Below, one piece after another: positions 43,387 through 53,700 of a stretch of 64,000 nt of DNA. Both the position numbers and the translations under genes were made by a program. The notes beneath the pieces are model-generated. The model was not told the origin of the DNA and did no database searches. It worked only from the letters and a program-made list of their open reading frames with translations. Position 1 is the first letter of the stretch, and each line of letters starts with the position of its first letter. Where the stretch lies: contig CAJXJN010000006.1 in assembly GCA_913055205.1 (NCBI GenBank), forward strand, positions 18,974-82,973. Direction: 5' to 3'. This DNA comes from an uncultured Sulfurovum sp. GTDB lineage: Bacteria; Campylobacterota; Campylobacteria; Campylobacterales; Sulfurovaceae.

Positions 43387-44199
43387 GTGAAAATAGGGTT
43401 TATCGGTGATGTTGTAGGTAAGCCTGGGCGATTGATGATAAAACGTCATCTTATGCGTCTGAAACAAGAACATTTTATTGACTTTATGATAGTTAATTAT
43501 GAAAATGCCTCACATGGTTTTGGATTGACTCAAAAAAACTGCATAGAACTTCTTGGTTACGGCATAGATATGATGACCGGCGGCAACCATAGTTTTGATA
43601 AGAAAGAAATACTGACTCTTTTTGATAGTTATCCTCTTATTCGTCCGATGAATTACCCTCAAGCTACTCCAGGAAAAGGTATCTATCAAACTACGATTTT
43701 AGGCAATAAAGTAGCTATTCTTAATCTGATGGGACATTATACTATGCCTTTGGTAGATAATCCTTTTACCATGATAATAAGTGTTGTCGCTTCTTTAAAA
43801 GCACAAGGGATAAAGCACATCATTGTAGACATGCATGCTGAAGCAAGTTCTGAAAAACAGGCTCTTTTACATATGCTTAAAGAAGATGTGAGTGCGATAC
43901 TTGGAACACATACACATGTAGCAACCGATGATCTGCAGGTAGTAGATGGCTGTTGTTATGTAACTGATGTAGGAATGACCGGTTGTCGTGATGGTGTTAT
44001 AGGTATGGATAATGAAGTACCTATGAAACGTTTTCTTACAGGGCTTGGAGGGCATTTCAATGTTCCGGATACATGTAAAACACTTTTGCAAATGGTAGTG
44101 TTTGAACTTGATGATCAGGGACGATGTATAGATGCTGAAAAAATAAAGATTTATGATGATAAGCCTAAAATTGTAACGAAAGCATGGATGGAAGATTAA
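43387..44199 (+). CDS. YmdB-type metallophosphoesterase (TIGR00282-like)
   Basis: A 270-residue calcineurin-like phosphoesterase. It starts at GTG 43387 (MKIGFIGDVVGKPGRLMIKRHL) after AAGGAG. Metal ligands are visible in GDVVG, NYENASHGFG, TGGNHSFDKKE, VDMHAEASSEKQAL and LGTHTHVATDD. Family members hydrolyse cyclic nucleotides (YmdB acts on cAMP in vitro) and affect biofilm and RNA turnover. The position downstream of fabH says little about its role. Confidence 0.88.
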   Translation: MKIGFIGDVVGKPGRLMIKRHLMRLKQEHFIDFMIVNYENASHGFGLTQKNCIELLGYGIDMMTGGNHSFDKKEILTLFDSYPLIRPMNYPQATPGKGIYQTTILGNKVAILNLMGHYTMPLVDNPFTMIISVVASLKAQGIKHIIVDMHAEASSEKQALLHMLKEDVSAILGTHTHVATDDLQVVDGCCYVTDVGMTGCRDGVIGMDNEVPMKRFLTGLGGHFNVPDTCKTLLQMVVFELDDQGRCIDAEKIKIYDDKPKIVTKAWMED

Positions 44200-44204
44200 A
44201 ATTT

Positions 44205-44296
44205 GCAGGTTTGGTTCTCACTGAACATCCTAAGATAATTTTAATTTCCATGTAGATCATCTCTACAAGATAACGTTTGGCAGAACCAAACCTACG
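44205..44296. repeat. Inverted GTAGGTTTGGTTCT element at the dnaX 3' end
   Basis: Arms GCAGGTTTGGTTCT (44205-44218) and AGAACCAAACCTACG (44283-44297) enclose about 64 bases. The right arm includes the dnaX stop codon (CTA on this strand, TAG on the minus strand). Same family as 17944-17971. Confidence 0.7.
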
Positions 44297-46202
44297 TATT
44301 TCTTTTGATTCTTACCTTTTTAGGATTAAAAAGTGCAATCGCTTCTTTGATCATAGGCTCTTCCAGGAGTGTTGAAGGGTCCTTCTCTTTAGCCGCTTCT
44401 GTTTCTCCTGCTTCCGGCGCAATACAGGAACTTTTCGTTTCAATATCTTCTATCATGGAAGCAGAGTCTGCATCATTGTGTGTTGATACGTGTTGTGTAT
44501 GGAGTGCTTGTGCAGTGACTCTATTTTCTTTACTGCTATTTGCTATCTGCTCACGGTCTGTTGTTATGGTTTTTTTTTGGGGGATGTTAACGATCTTTGT
44601 TTCAAAACCAAAAAGTTCTTTAACAAACATATTGATGACACCCCAGTGAGTAATAAGCTGTTTTTTCTCCTCGCCTTCTGCACTGGAGCCCCAGGTAAGT
44701 TTATTATCCATAAAACTTTCAAACTCAATATTTCTTTCAAAACAGGCACCGAGATCATAATTTCGATCGTATATTTTTTTGATTAAATTATCAAATGTTT
44801 TTTGGAAAGGATCAGGTGAGTGCTGAGGGTTGGGTGCTGAGGATTGTGATGGTTTTTGTGGAGTACGGATCGTTTCAGATCCTTCATGTATGTTTTTTTC
44901 ATTATTCCGAACCTGTACCTCAGGGTATTCCTCATGGTTCTTTACGATCTCTTTGGTTTTTTCAGTTCTATTTGAATCTTGAGGGAATTCTGTATCAGGT
45001 ATGGACTGAGATGTGGTTTTGATAGCATCTTTCGGCGGCAATGATGAGATTATATCATCTTCGGTAATGGTGATCACTTCGGTCTGTGCAGACAGGTCCG
45101 GAGCAGGTGTGGTGACCATGATCTCACTCACCTCAATACCATTGAGCTCTTTTTCAAGTCCGCGTATCATTGTGTCGATGTCTTTTATCTCTAAAGCTTC
45201 CATCATTTTAAACAAAGAGAGAGAAAGAACAAACTCTCCGTCACTTCCCAGTGCAAGGAGACTTTTTGACTCTGCAATGACTCTAAAGAAACGCTCTATG
45301 ATCATAGGGCTGAGTTTACCGTTACCCGAGAGAAGTAACTCTTTGAGGTGGAGAGTAAGTTCATCAAGTATCATCTCTGCTTCATAGTCAGAGGCCATTT
45401 TGATGAACTCCAGGATCTTTTCATTATCTTTGAGCATAATGTCATTAAGAAGCGCTTCTAAAAGGCTGGGTTCGATGATGCCTAACATACCTGTTACAGT
45501 GCCTACATCAACAAAGTTTTTAGAGTAGACGATGGCTTGATCCATCAAAGTAAGAGAATCTCGTAAACTACCTGCACCTGAGCGGGCAATAATGTCCAGA
45601 GCTTCCCTCTCATACTCTATATTTTCAAGATTTAAGATATGTTCCAAATGTTTGAGCACAAGGTTCTGAGGAATTTTTTTAAATCTAAAATGCTGTGTAC
45701 GTGAAAGGATGGTAGCAGGTAACTTCAGTGGATCTGTAGTTGCCAAGATAAATTTTACAAAATCCGGTGGTTCTTCCAGCGTTTTAAGCAGTGCATTAAA
45801 AGCCTGATTGGTAAGCATATGGACTTCATCGATGATGAAAATTTTGTAACGTGCGGAACTGGGTTTGTACTTGGTATGTTCTATGAGGTCTTTGATATCA
45901 TCAATTCCACGGTTGGAAGCCGCATCCATTTCAATGATATCCATATGACGGTTTTCACTTGCCATAATACAGTGTGTACAGACGCCACAGGGGTGAGAGG
46001 CAGTACCCTGTTCACAAAGCAATGCTTTTGCAAAGATACGTGCAGTAGAAGTTTTTCCACTTCCTCTAAGCCCGGAAAAAAGATAAGCATGAGAGAGTCT
46101 GTTACCATCGAGTGCAAGTGATAAGGTTTGTGAAACTGCCTCTTGACCTATGAGGTCATCAAATGTGGCAGGACGGTATTTCCTTGCTAGGGCTAAAGAC
46201 AA
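44292..46202 (-). CDS. dnaX: DNA polymerase III subunits gamma/tau
   Basis: Clamp-loader ATPase of the replisome. The 636 residues show Walker A FSGLRGSGKTSTARIFAKALL, the zinc finger C...CGVCTHC, the Walker B region KIFIIDEVHMLTNQAFNALLKTLEEPP and sensor 1 FILATTDPLKLPATILSR. The C-terminal half (about residues 370-530) is low-complexity and acidic, including a heptad-repeat-encoded stretch SQSSAPNPQHSP. I see no programmed frameshift slippery site in the central region. The stop is in a palindromic repeat arm. Confidence 0.94.
   Translation of the reverse strand: MSLALARKYRPATFDDLIGQEAVSQTLSLALDGNRLSHAYLFSGLRGSGKTSTARIFAKALLCEQGTASHPCGVCTHCIMASENRHMDIIEMDAASNRGIDDIKDLIEHTKYKPSSARYKIFIIDEVHMLTNQAFNALLKTLEEPPDFVKFILATTDPLKLPATILSRTQHFRFKKIPQNLVLKHLEHILNLENIEYEREALDIIARSGAGSLRDSLTLMDQAIVYSKNFVDVGTVTGMLGIIEPSLLEALLNDIMLKDNEKILEFIKMASDYEAEMILDELTLHLKELLLSGNGKLSPMIIERFFRVIAESKSLLALGSDGEFVLSLSLFKMMEALEIKDIDTMIRGLEKELNGIEVSEIMVTTPAPDLSAQTEVITITEDDIISSLPPKDAIKTTSQSIPDTEFPQDSNRTEKTKEIVKNHEEYPEVQVRNNEKNIHEGSETIRTPQKPSQSSAPNPQHSPDPFQKTFDNLIKKIYDRNYDLGACFERNIEFESFMDNKLTWGSSAEGEEKKQLITHWGVINMFVKELFGFETKIVNIPQKKTITTDREQIANSSKENRVTAQALHTQHVSTHNDADSASMIEDIETKSSCIAPEAGETEAAKEKDPSTLLEEPMIKEAIALFNPKKVRIKRNT
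44815..44840. repeat. Heptad repeat inside dnaX
   Basis: Plus-strand units gtgctga, gggttgg, gtgctga and ggattgt with a 7-bp period encode part of the linker on the minus strand (SSAPNPQHSP). Confidence 0.6.
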
Positions 46203-46386
46203 ACTGGCTCCTCAATTTTTAGTGATACTATTGTAGTTAAATTTTACTTTTGATTGGTATAATTGAACCAATAAAAGAGCTAAAGATTTATATGGTCATC
46301 TTCGTATCTGTACCCGATAGGATTCCGGATTTTCGATAGAATAGCGGAATGTAAAGTCTTCAATTCATCTCTAACCCCATATTAGA

Positions 46387-46392
46387 TATAAT
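46387..46392 (+). promoter_or_regulatory. -10 box (agaTATAAT) of the leuS operon
   Basis: Consensus TATAAT 38 bases before the leuS ATG, in the 227-base dnaX-leuS divergent spacer. A second gTATAAT at about 46255-46260 lies in an ATTGGT/ACCAAT palindrome nearer dnaX. Confidence 0.65.
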
Positions 46393-46429
46393 CCCCCATT
46401 AAATAATCATAAAATGAAGCGAGATAAAT

Positions 46430-48871
46430 ATGAGTTACAATCCAAGTGAGATTGAAGCAAAGTGGCAAAATAGATGGGATGAAGAGCAGGCTTTTGAACC
46501 TGATGATGCCCTAACAAGAAAGAAAAAATATATTCTCAGTATGTTCCCTTTCCCAAGTGGACGTTTGCATATGGGGCATGTAAGGAATTATGCTATCGGT
46601 GATGCTTTCGCCCGTTATTACAGAAAGCAGGACTTCAATGTGCTTCATCCTATAGGCTGGGATGCTTTTGGTATGCCTGCTGAAAATGCTGCGATCAAAC
46701 ATGGGCGTCATCCTAAGGACTGGACGTATAGCAACATTGATTATATGAGAAAAGAGCTCAATACTTTGGGACTTTCATTCTCTAAAACCCGTGAGTTCGC
46801 TACCTGTGATGAGCTTTATACGAAGTGGGAACAGGAGTTTATCATCAAGATGTTTGAAGAGGGGCTGCTTTACCGTGAGTCGACCACTGTGAACTGGTGT
46901 GAGTCTTGCCATACAGTGCTTGCCAATGAGCAGGTGGAAGAGGGGTGTTGCTGGCGTTGTGACAATGAAGTAGAACTTAAAGAGATGCCTGGCTACTACC
47001 TTGACATTATTAAATATGCTGATGAATTGCTCGAAGATCTCAAACTTTTAGAAGGCAAGTGGCCGTCACAGGTCATTACTATGCAAAGTAACTGGATAGG
47101 AAAGTCTCAAGGGCTTGAGTTCGAGTTTGAATTGAGCCAAGAGAGTAAAGCAAAATTGGGTGGGAATTTTGACAAATATACGGTATTCACAACACGCCCA
47201 GATACCATTTATGGTGTAACATACTCTGCACTTGCGGCGGAACATCCTATTACGAAATATCTTGTAGAAAATGATCTGCTCGATAGTGATGTAGCAGGGA
47301 AGATCACACATATAGCCAACATGACAGAGCGTGAAAGAGCTCAGGCCGATAAAGAAGGGTATCCGCTTGGTATCAGTGTGATCCATCCTCTTACAGGTGA
47401 AGAGATACCTGTATGGACTGCGAATTTTGTATTGGCTTCTTACGGGGGAGGTGCAGTCATGGCTGTACCTGCACATGATGAGAGGGATTTTGAGTTTGCC
47501 GGTAAATATGATCTGCCTATCAAGCGTGTGATTGAAGGAGGAGATGAACTCCCATATACGGGAACAGGGGATCTTATTGACAGTGACCGTTTTTCCTGTG
47601 TAGACAGCAGTGAAGCAAAAACAGCGATCATTAATGAGTTTGAAGAGAGAGGAACAGGTAAAGGGACAACAAACTATAAACTAAGAAACTGGGGGATCAG
47701 CCGTCAGCGTTATTGGGGTGCACCTATCCCGTTCGTGCATTGTGAGCGTTGCGGACTTGTGCCTGAGAAGGCAGAGAATCTTCCTATTGCGCTTCCTGAA
47801 GATGTGGAGATCACAGGTGAAGGTAATCCACTGGAGAATCATCCTACCTGGAAGAACTGTAGCTGCCCTAAGTGTGGAGCAGAGGCAACACGTGAAACAG
47901 ATACACTCGATACCTTTGTACAGTCAAGCTGGTATCAGTTCCGTTATGCAACGAATCCTAAGAAGTGGAATGATATAGGTATTGATAAAGAAGATGTAAA
48001 TTACTGGTTGGGTGTTGATCAGTACATCGGCGGGATAGAACATGCCATCTTGCACCTGCTTTATGCACGTTTCTTTACAAAAGTATTGCGTGATCTGGGG
48101 TATCATGATATCGATGAGCCGTTTACAAACCTGTTAACACAGGGAATGGTACTCATGGATGGTGCAAAAATGTCCAAGTCTAAAGGCAATACGGTCGACC
48201 CTGATGCACTGGTTGAAAAATATGGTGCAGATACGGCCCGTCTTTTCATTCTTTTTGCAGCACCACCGCAAAAGGAGCTGGAGTGGAACGACTCGGCAGT
48301 AGAAGGTGCATTCAGGTTCATTAAAAAGCTTTATGACAGAAAAGCAAAAGTAACAGGCAGTTCATTACCCAATATAGATCAAGCTACTTTAAGTAAAGAG
48401 TCCAAGCTTGCACGTGTAAAGGTATATGAGGCATTACAGAAATCAACGGATGTGTATGAAAAAACATTTGCATTCAATACACTTATTGCAGCATGTATGG
48501 AAGCACTTAATGCATTAGACAAACAAGATGATGCTGATGTATGGACAGAGGGAATGTATATCATGCTTAATCTCTTGGAACCTATTATCCCTCATGTGGC
48601 AACAGAACTTAGCGAGGTATTGTTTAAAAGAGAAAATTTGGGTGCCATACTTGAAGTAAAAGAAGAAGTGTTTGTCAAAGAAAGCATTCTGTATATGGTG
48701 ATGATCGGTGGTAAAAAACGTACTGAGGTCGAGGTGAGTCCAAGTGCAGACAATGATGAGATATTGGCATTGGCGAAAGAGGCTGGTGCCAAATGGCTTG
48801 AAAATATGAGTATTGTAAAAGAGATCGTGGTACCGGGCAAGCTGGTCAACCTGGCGGTAAAACCGGCTTAA
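46430..48871 (+). CDS. leuS: leucyl-tRNA synthetase
   Basis: Class I aminoacyl-tRNA synthetase for leucine. The 813 residues contain the HIGH-type motif [18 protein letters not shown], the editing domain ([20 protein letters not shown] ... [16 protein letters not shown]), a zinc-like segment [24 protein letters not shown], and the catalytic loop [12 protein letters not shown]. All are intact. It heads a plus-strand run with lptE, folC and mfd, the order I recall from C. jejuni. Confidence 0.97.
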   Translation: MSYNPSEIEAKWQNRWDEEQAFEPDDALTRKKKYILSMFPFPSGRLHMGHVRNYAIGDAFARYYRKQDFNVLHPIGWDAFGMPAENAAIKHGRHPKDWTYSNIDYMRKELNTLGLSFSKTREFATCDELYTKWEQEFIIKMFEEGLLYRESTTVNWCESCHTVLANEQVEEGCCWRCDNEVELKEMPGYYLDIIKYADELLEDLKLLEGKWPSQVITMQSNWIGKSQGLEFEFELSQESKAKLGGNFDKYTVFTTRPDTIYGVTYSALAAEHPITKYLVENDLLDSDVAGKITHIANMTERERAQADKEGYPLGISVIHPLTGEEIPVWTANFVLASYGGGAVMAVPAHDERDFEFAGKYDLPIKRVIEGGDELPYTGTGDLIDSDRFSCVDSSEAKTAIINEFEERGTGKGTTNYKLRNWGISRQRYWGAPIPFVHCERCGLVPEKAENLPIALPEDVEITGEGNPLENHPTWKNCSCPKCGAEATRETDTLDTFVQSSWYQFRYATNPKKWNDIGIDKEDVNYWLGVDQYIGGIEHAILHLLYARFFTKVLRDLGYHDIDEPFTNLLTQGMVLMDGAKMSKSKGNTVDPDALVEKYGADTARLFILFAAPPQKELEWNDSAVEGAFRFIKKLYDRKAKVTGSSLPNIDQATLSKESKLARVKVYEALQKSTDVYEKTFAFNTLIAACMEALNALDKQDDADVWTEGMYIMLNLLEPIIPHVATELSEVLFKRENLGAILEVKEEVFVKESILYMVMIGGKKRTEVEVSPSADNDEILALAKEAGAKWLENMSIVKEIVVPGKLVNLAVKPA

Positions 48872-48873
48872 AA

Positions 48874-48901
48874 AGTGAAGAAGTAAGAGTGAAGAATGAA
48901 A
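48874..48901. repeat. Heptad repeat after leuS
   Basis: Units agtgaag, aagtaag, agtgaag and aatgaaa with a 7-bp period begin right after the leuS stop codon. The same units recur at 54869-54900. Confidence 0.75.
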
Positions 48902-48947
48902 GTATGCAAAATGATGTTTTGCTTTGATTGAAAGAGGAGAAAAAAAG

Positions 48948-49508
48948 ATGCAAATAACAGATAAAAGTTTTTCGAAGAAAAACAAACCAACACTCTTCAC
49001 TTTTCACTTTTCACTTTTCATTTCAATAGCAGCAGTGCTGTTATTGAGTGCCTGCGGTTACAAACCCTCTTCTCATGCTATCAAAAATATCTTTGCAGAT
49101 ACAGTCTATGTTGAAGTTGTAGTAGATAGAGCAGAGCCTGAAAATGCTCCTTTTCTAAAAGATGAACTTAATCGTATAGTCTATACACGTTTTAAAGGGC
49201 ATATTGTCCCTAAAGCGCAGGCCCAAAGTCAGCTTCGTGTCTCTTATGCAGGGAGTACATTTACCCCACTTACTTATGAAGATGGATATGTAACACGTTA
49301 CCGTGCAAATATCGGGGTCCATTTTGATATGCTGACCAAAAAAGGAAGAATTAAAAAAACAATCAATAGTGTTTTTGAATCTGATATTCACGTCAGTTCA
49401 CTTTATTCTTCTACATTAAGGACCGAAGCGATCAGAAAAGGTTTGGAAAAAGCATTGGATCAGTTTTTGGCATATGTGAGTGCTAAGGGAATGAGTGTTG
49501 AGCGTTGA
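48948..49508 (+). CDS. lptE: LptE-like LPS-assembly lipoprotein
   Basis: Outer-membrane lipoprotein likely partnering LptD. I start at ATG 48948, after GAGGAG, rather than the track start. The signal peptide is unusually long: MQITDKSFSKKNKPTLFTFHFSLFISIAAVLLLSACG, lipobox LSAC, because a heptad repeat encodes LFTFHFSLF. The mature domain (VYVEVVVDRAEPENAPFLKDELNRIVYTRF...TYEDGYVTRYRANIGVHFDM) fits LptE. The last codons and stop fall in another heptad block. The assignment rests on fold-like features and position, so it is moderate. Confidence 0.75.
   Translation: MQITDKSFSKKNKPTLFTFHFSLFISIAAVLLLSACGYKPSSHAIKNIFADTVYVEVVVDRAEPENAPFLKDELNRIVYTRFKGHIVPKAQAQSQLRVSYAGSTFTPLTYEDGYVTRYRANIGVHFDMLTKKGRIKKTINSVFESDIHVSSLYSSTLRTEAIRKGLEKALDQFLAYVSAKGMSVER
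48994..49023. repeat. Heptad repeat inside the lptE signal peptide
   Basis: Units ttcactt, ttcactt, ttcactt and ttcattt with a 7-bp period, in frame, encode part of the hydrophobic segment. Confidence 0.8.
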
Positions 49509-49526
49509 GTGCTGAGTGCTGAGAGA
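49493..49526. repeat. Heptad repeat between lptE and folC
   Basis: Units gtgttga, gcgttga, gtgctga, gtgctga and gagacat with a 7-bp period. They supply the lptE stop (TGA) and most of the folC leader. Confidence 0.8.
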
Positions 49527-49527
49527 C

Positions 49528-50709
49528 ATGATAAGTTTAGAAGCTTTTTTAAATCAAAAACCCCTCTATTATAAAGAGATAGACCATCAGCGGGTACATG
49601 TTGCATATAGGATGCTCAAACCGTATATTAGACGACCAAAAACGGTGCATATCGTTGGAACGAATGGAAAGGGTTCTACAGGACGGATGATCGCCCACCT
49701 TGCTTATGAGAGAGTAAGGAGTGGGGAGAAAGGAGCAGCTTTTTCGGTAGGGCATTTTTCTTCTCCCCATATTTTGAAATTTAACGAACGTATCTGGCTT
49801 AATGGCAGTAACAGCAGTGATGAGATATTGGAAACAGCACATCAACGGCTTTTTGCTATTTTAGGTAAAGAGATGAGTGATGCTTTGAGTTATTTTGAAT
49901 ACACTACACTTTTAGCTTTTGTAGTGTTTGAAAAGTGTGACCTGATGGTACTTGAAGCCGGATTGGGTGGTGAATTCGATGCGACTAATGTGTGTGATAA
50001 AGAGCTTTCTGTTGTTACCCCTATAGGTATCGACCATCAGGCTTTTTTGGGTGAAACTATAGAGGAGATAGCCGGTACCAAGATACGAAGCATTCAGAAA
50101 AGAGTGTTGTTGGCACCGCAACCATATCCTGAAGTGCTTGAGATAGCAAAACAAATTGCAAACAATGTAGGGGCATCCCTTGTGGTTGCCCAAAATAGAG
50201 AGGGTACCCACAAGGGGCACCCCTACGGGGTAAAAGAACTTGCCAAAGCCAAAGGCTGGCCAGAGTACCTCATAGAAAATGCCACCGTAGCGATGCGAGC
50301 CTTGGATATTTTGAAGATTCCCTATGAGGTAGATGATTTAAGAACCTTAGAACTTTTTGGACGTTTTTACGCGTTAACACCTCATGTCCGAATAGATGTA
50401 GGACACAACCCTTTAGCGGCAAAAGCCATAGAGAAAGCACTGGATGACAAAGTAATACTTATTTATAATAGTCTTGATGATAAAGCGTATGAAGAGGTAC
50501 TGTGTATATTAAAGCCCAAAGTCAAACGAGTAGAGATCATTCCTATCCATTCACAAAGAGCCACTACACTGGAAAAGATCGAAGCGGCTTTGAAAAATGT
50601 GAACATAGAATATACTAATTTTGAAGAGAAGCTCGATCCTAAAGAAAAATATCTTGTGTTTGGATCATTTTATGTGGTAGAAGAATTTTTGAAAAGAACC
50701 AAATTGTAG
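49528..50709 (+). CDS. folC: bifunctional folylpolyglutamate synthase/dihydrofolate synthase
   Basis: Adds glutamate to dihydropteroate and folates. I start at ATG 49528 (MISLEAFLNQKPLYYKEIDHQRVHVA), since the track start lies in a heptad repeat. Motifs: P-loop HIVGTNGKGSTGRMIAHLAYE, SSPHILKFNERIWLNG, MVLEAGLGGEFDATNV, PIGIDHQAFLGETIEEIAGTKI and DVGHNPLAAKAI. Two short stretches look repeat-derived: RVRSGEKGAAF (heptads) and REGTHKGHPYG (palindromic element). The TAG stop also comes from a repeat (ttgTAGgggaag). Confidence 0.93.
   Translation: MISLEAFLNQKPLYYKEIDHQRVHVAYRMLKPYIRRPKTVHIVGTNGKGSTGRMIAHLAYERVRSGEKGAAFSVGHFSSPHILKFNERIWLNGSNSSDEILETAHQRLFAILGKEMSDALSYFEYTTLLAFVVFEKCDLMVLEAGLGGEFDATNVCDKELSVVTPIGIDHQAFLGETIEEIAGTKIRSIQKRVLLAPQPYPEVLEIAKQIANNVGASLVVAQNREGTHKGHPYGVKELAKAKGWPEYLIENATVAMRALDILKIPYEVDDLRTLELFGRFYALTPHVRIDVGHNPLAAKAIEKALDDKVILIYNSLDDKAYEEVLCILKPKVKRVEIIPIHSQRATTLEKIEAALKNVNIEYTNFEEKLDPKEKYLVFGSFYVVEEFLKRTKL
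49708..49739. repeat. Heptad repeat inside folC
   Basis: Units gagtaag, gagtggg, gagaaag and gagcagc with a 7-bp period, in frame, between the P-loop helix and the SVGHFSSPH motif. Confidence 0.55.
50203..50230. repeat. Palindromic element inside folC
   Basis: agagggtacccacaaggggcacccctacggggt contains the self-complementary GGGTACCC and AGGGGCACCCCT. It encodes REGTHKGHPYGV and joins flanking family-like sequence in frame. Confidence 0.6.
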
Positions 50710-50726
50710 GGGAAGACCCCTGTGAT
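50706..50726. repeat. Partial palindromic element at the folC stop
   Basis: tgtaggggaagacccctgtga matches the left half of the element after dxs (tgtagggacagacccctgtg), and its TAG ends folC. Confidence 0.6.
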
Positions 50727-50746
50727 GAGAAGATAAAGAGGAAAAA

Positions 50747-53700
50747 ATGTACCAAAGCAATATCTACGAATATTTAGAAACATTACAAGAGAAGAAACTT
50801 CTCATCTGCAAAGATGACAAAGAAGCAAAAGCCATAGCTGATGTGGCAAATCTTTTAGGATATGATACTTTCGTTCTGCCAGATCTTCGTGTGAGTGTAG
50901 GTGAAGATCTGCGTGCCTATGGTGAAGATCTGCAGTTGTTGTTTACTCAACTGGCAAAGTATCATGCAAACCAAAAGAAAAAAATACTTATTTCACCTGT
51001 AAGAACACTGCTTATCCCTTTCCCAAAGCCGGAATTTTTTGCAGAAAAAATAGTTGAGTTTGGAGACACCCTCAATTTAAATGAACTCAAAGATACTTTG
51101 TATCAGTGGGGGTACCATTTTACAGATATTGCAGCACAGAGAGGAGAAGTCTCTTTTCGCGGGGATATTATAGATATTTACCCTATACATGTGGACAAAC
51201 CGTATCGTATCTCTCTTTTTGATGAAGAGGTAGAAGCGATCCATTACTATGATGAAGGTACGCAAAAACGGCTTCCGGATGAACTGGAGTCCTTAATTAT
51301 AACCCCTGCTTTTTTAGCACTGGACAAAACCCGATATGAAGCCCTGAAACGCAGAACAGAACGAAGTACCTACGACACCTTTGTAAAAGACATAGACTCA
51401 CTTGGTCTGTGGCACTTGGATGAGCTGGGTGAGAGTGCATTGGAACAGTTCGATGGTGTGTGGGCGAGTAACTTGGATGATGAGCTTAAAGAGGTATATG
51501 AACTTACAGAGCCACTGGTACCAAGAAAATCATTTTTACTTCCGTCTATTCCGGAAGGTACCAGATACCGTGACCTTGAAGCAGTCGATCCCAATAAACT
51601 GCTAGAGTCCCATAAAGATAAAAAGATCACCATCATTGCTAAAAATGAAAGTATCGTTCGCGGATCTGAACTGAGCTCTTTTGAGAATATAGAGTTTGTC
51701 TATCAAGAGGGGATCGTCAATATCCTAGGTTCGGATAGACTCATCTTATCGCTTAACAAACCCATTAAACGCAAACGTGTGAAAAAAGCCAGTATCGTTT
51801 TAGATGAACTCAAACCCGGGGACTATGTGGTACATGAGAATTATGGTGTGGGTATATTTAAAGGGATCGAAAAACGGGATGTTCTGGGTGCAAAGAGTGA
51901 ATTCGTGGTGATGTATTACCAGAATGAAGACTCTTTGCTTATCCCTGTATCAAACCTTGAAGTCATCGACCGTTACGTGGCAGAGGGCGGGGCATTGCCT
52001 ATTCTGGATAGACTGGGTAAAGCCAGCTTTAAAAAGCTCAAAGCCAAAGTCAAAGAGAAGCTCTTTGCCATTGCTTCACAGATCATCAACCTTTCTGCCC
52101 AAAGGCACTTGAAAAAAGGGATAAAATTAGTGAGCAGTGAGCAGGGAGCAGGGAGCAGTGAAGAGAGAGAGCTTGGCGGAAAGATTGCTGCTGAGCATCA
52201 GGTATTTCTTTCTCAGGCAGGGTTTGTGCATACAGAAGATCAGGAACGGGCCATCAATGATATGCTGGACGATATGAGTTCCGGAAAGATGATGGACAGG
52301 CTTCTAAGTGCTGATGTAGGATTTGGAAAAACAGAAGTCGCGATGAACGGGATGTTCGTAGCAGTAAAAAACGGCTACCAGGCGATGATGATAGCCCCAA
52401 CTACTTTGCTTAGTTCACAACACTACAAGAGTTTAAAAGAGCGTTTTTATGAACATGGTATCAAAGTAGCGAAGCTTGACAGGTTTTCAACAACCAAAGA
52501 GAAAAATGCAACACTGAGAGGACTGGAAGAAGGTACTATAGATGTAGTGGTAGGAACCCATGCCTTACTCAAAGCGAAGTTTAAAAACTTGGCCCTTGTC
52601 ATCATCGATGAAGAGCATAAGTTCGGGGTGAAACAAAAAGAGGCACTGAAAGAGATAGCCATTGATGTGCATCTTCTCAGTATGTCAGCAACACCCATAC
52701 CAAGAAGTTTGAATCTTGCGATGTCCGAAGTGAAAAGTTTTTCTGAGATCCTCACTCCTCCAACAGAACGTCAAGGAGTACGGACTTTTGTAAAAAGTTA
52801 TGATGACAAGGTCATCAAAGAGGCTATTTTGCGTGAGATGCGCCGTGGCGGACAGGTATTTTATGTCTTTAACTCCATTGCAGGAATAGAAGAGAAGAAA
52901 AAACAATTACTTGAAATCTTACCCAAGCTTCGTATTGCAGTACTGCACTCAAAGATCTCAGCCAAAGAGACAGAAGATGAGATGATGAAATTTGAAGATG
53001 GTGAGTATGATGTGTTGCTTTCTACCTCCATCGTCGAGTCAGGCATCCATATGCCTCATGCCAACACCATGATCGTTGACGGTGCAGATAACTTCGGTAT
53101 AGCTGATCTGCATCAGCTTCGTGGGCGTGTAGGACGTGGAGGCAAAGAGGGGTACTGTTACTTTATGGTGACAGATAAAGAGCGTTTGACGGACAATGCC
53201 AAACGACGGCTTTTAGCATTGGAATCACACTCAGACTTAGGGTCCGGGGCAGTACTTGCCTTCCATGATCTTGAGATACGTGGCGGAGGTAATATCATAG
53301 GAGAAGCACAAAGTGGACATATCAAACAGATAGGGTATTCACTTTATTTGCGTATGCTGGAAGATGCCATTAAAGAACTCTCGGGACAAGACAAAGAAGT
53401 GGCACAAAATATTGATATGAAGCTCTCCGTAGATGCTTATCTTAATGAAGAACTCATAGAGGAAGACAGACTACGCCTGGAACTTTATCGTCGTCTCTCT
53501 CTTTGTGAGACGACAGGAGAAGTGTATGAAATAGAGTCTGAGATAGCAGACAGATTTGGTAAATTAGACACTATTACAAGACAGTTCATTGATATCATTG
53601 TAATGAAAGTATTGGCAAGACAACAAGGAATATCAAAAGTTTCAAGTTATGGGGAAAATGTTTTTATAGAGTTTATTGAAGAGGGGAAAGAGAGAGTAGT

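Noticed and set aside
45013-45387. Plus-strand ORF opposite dnaX
   Set aside because: Antisense shadow of the conserved dnaX frame without its own initiation signals.
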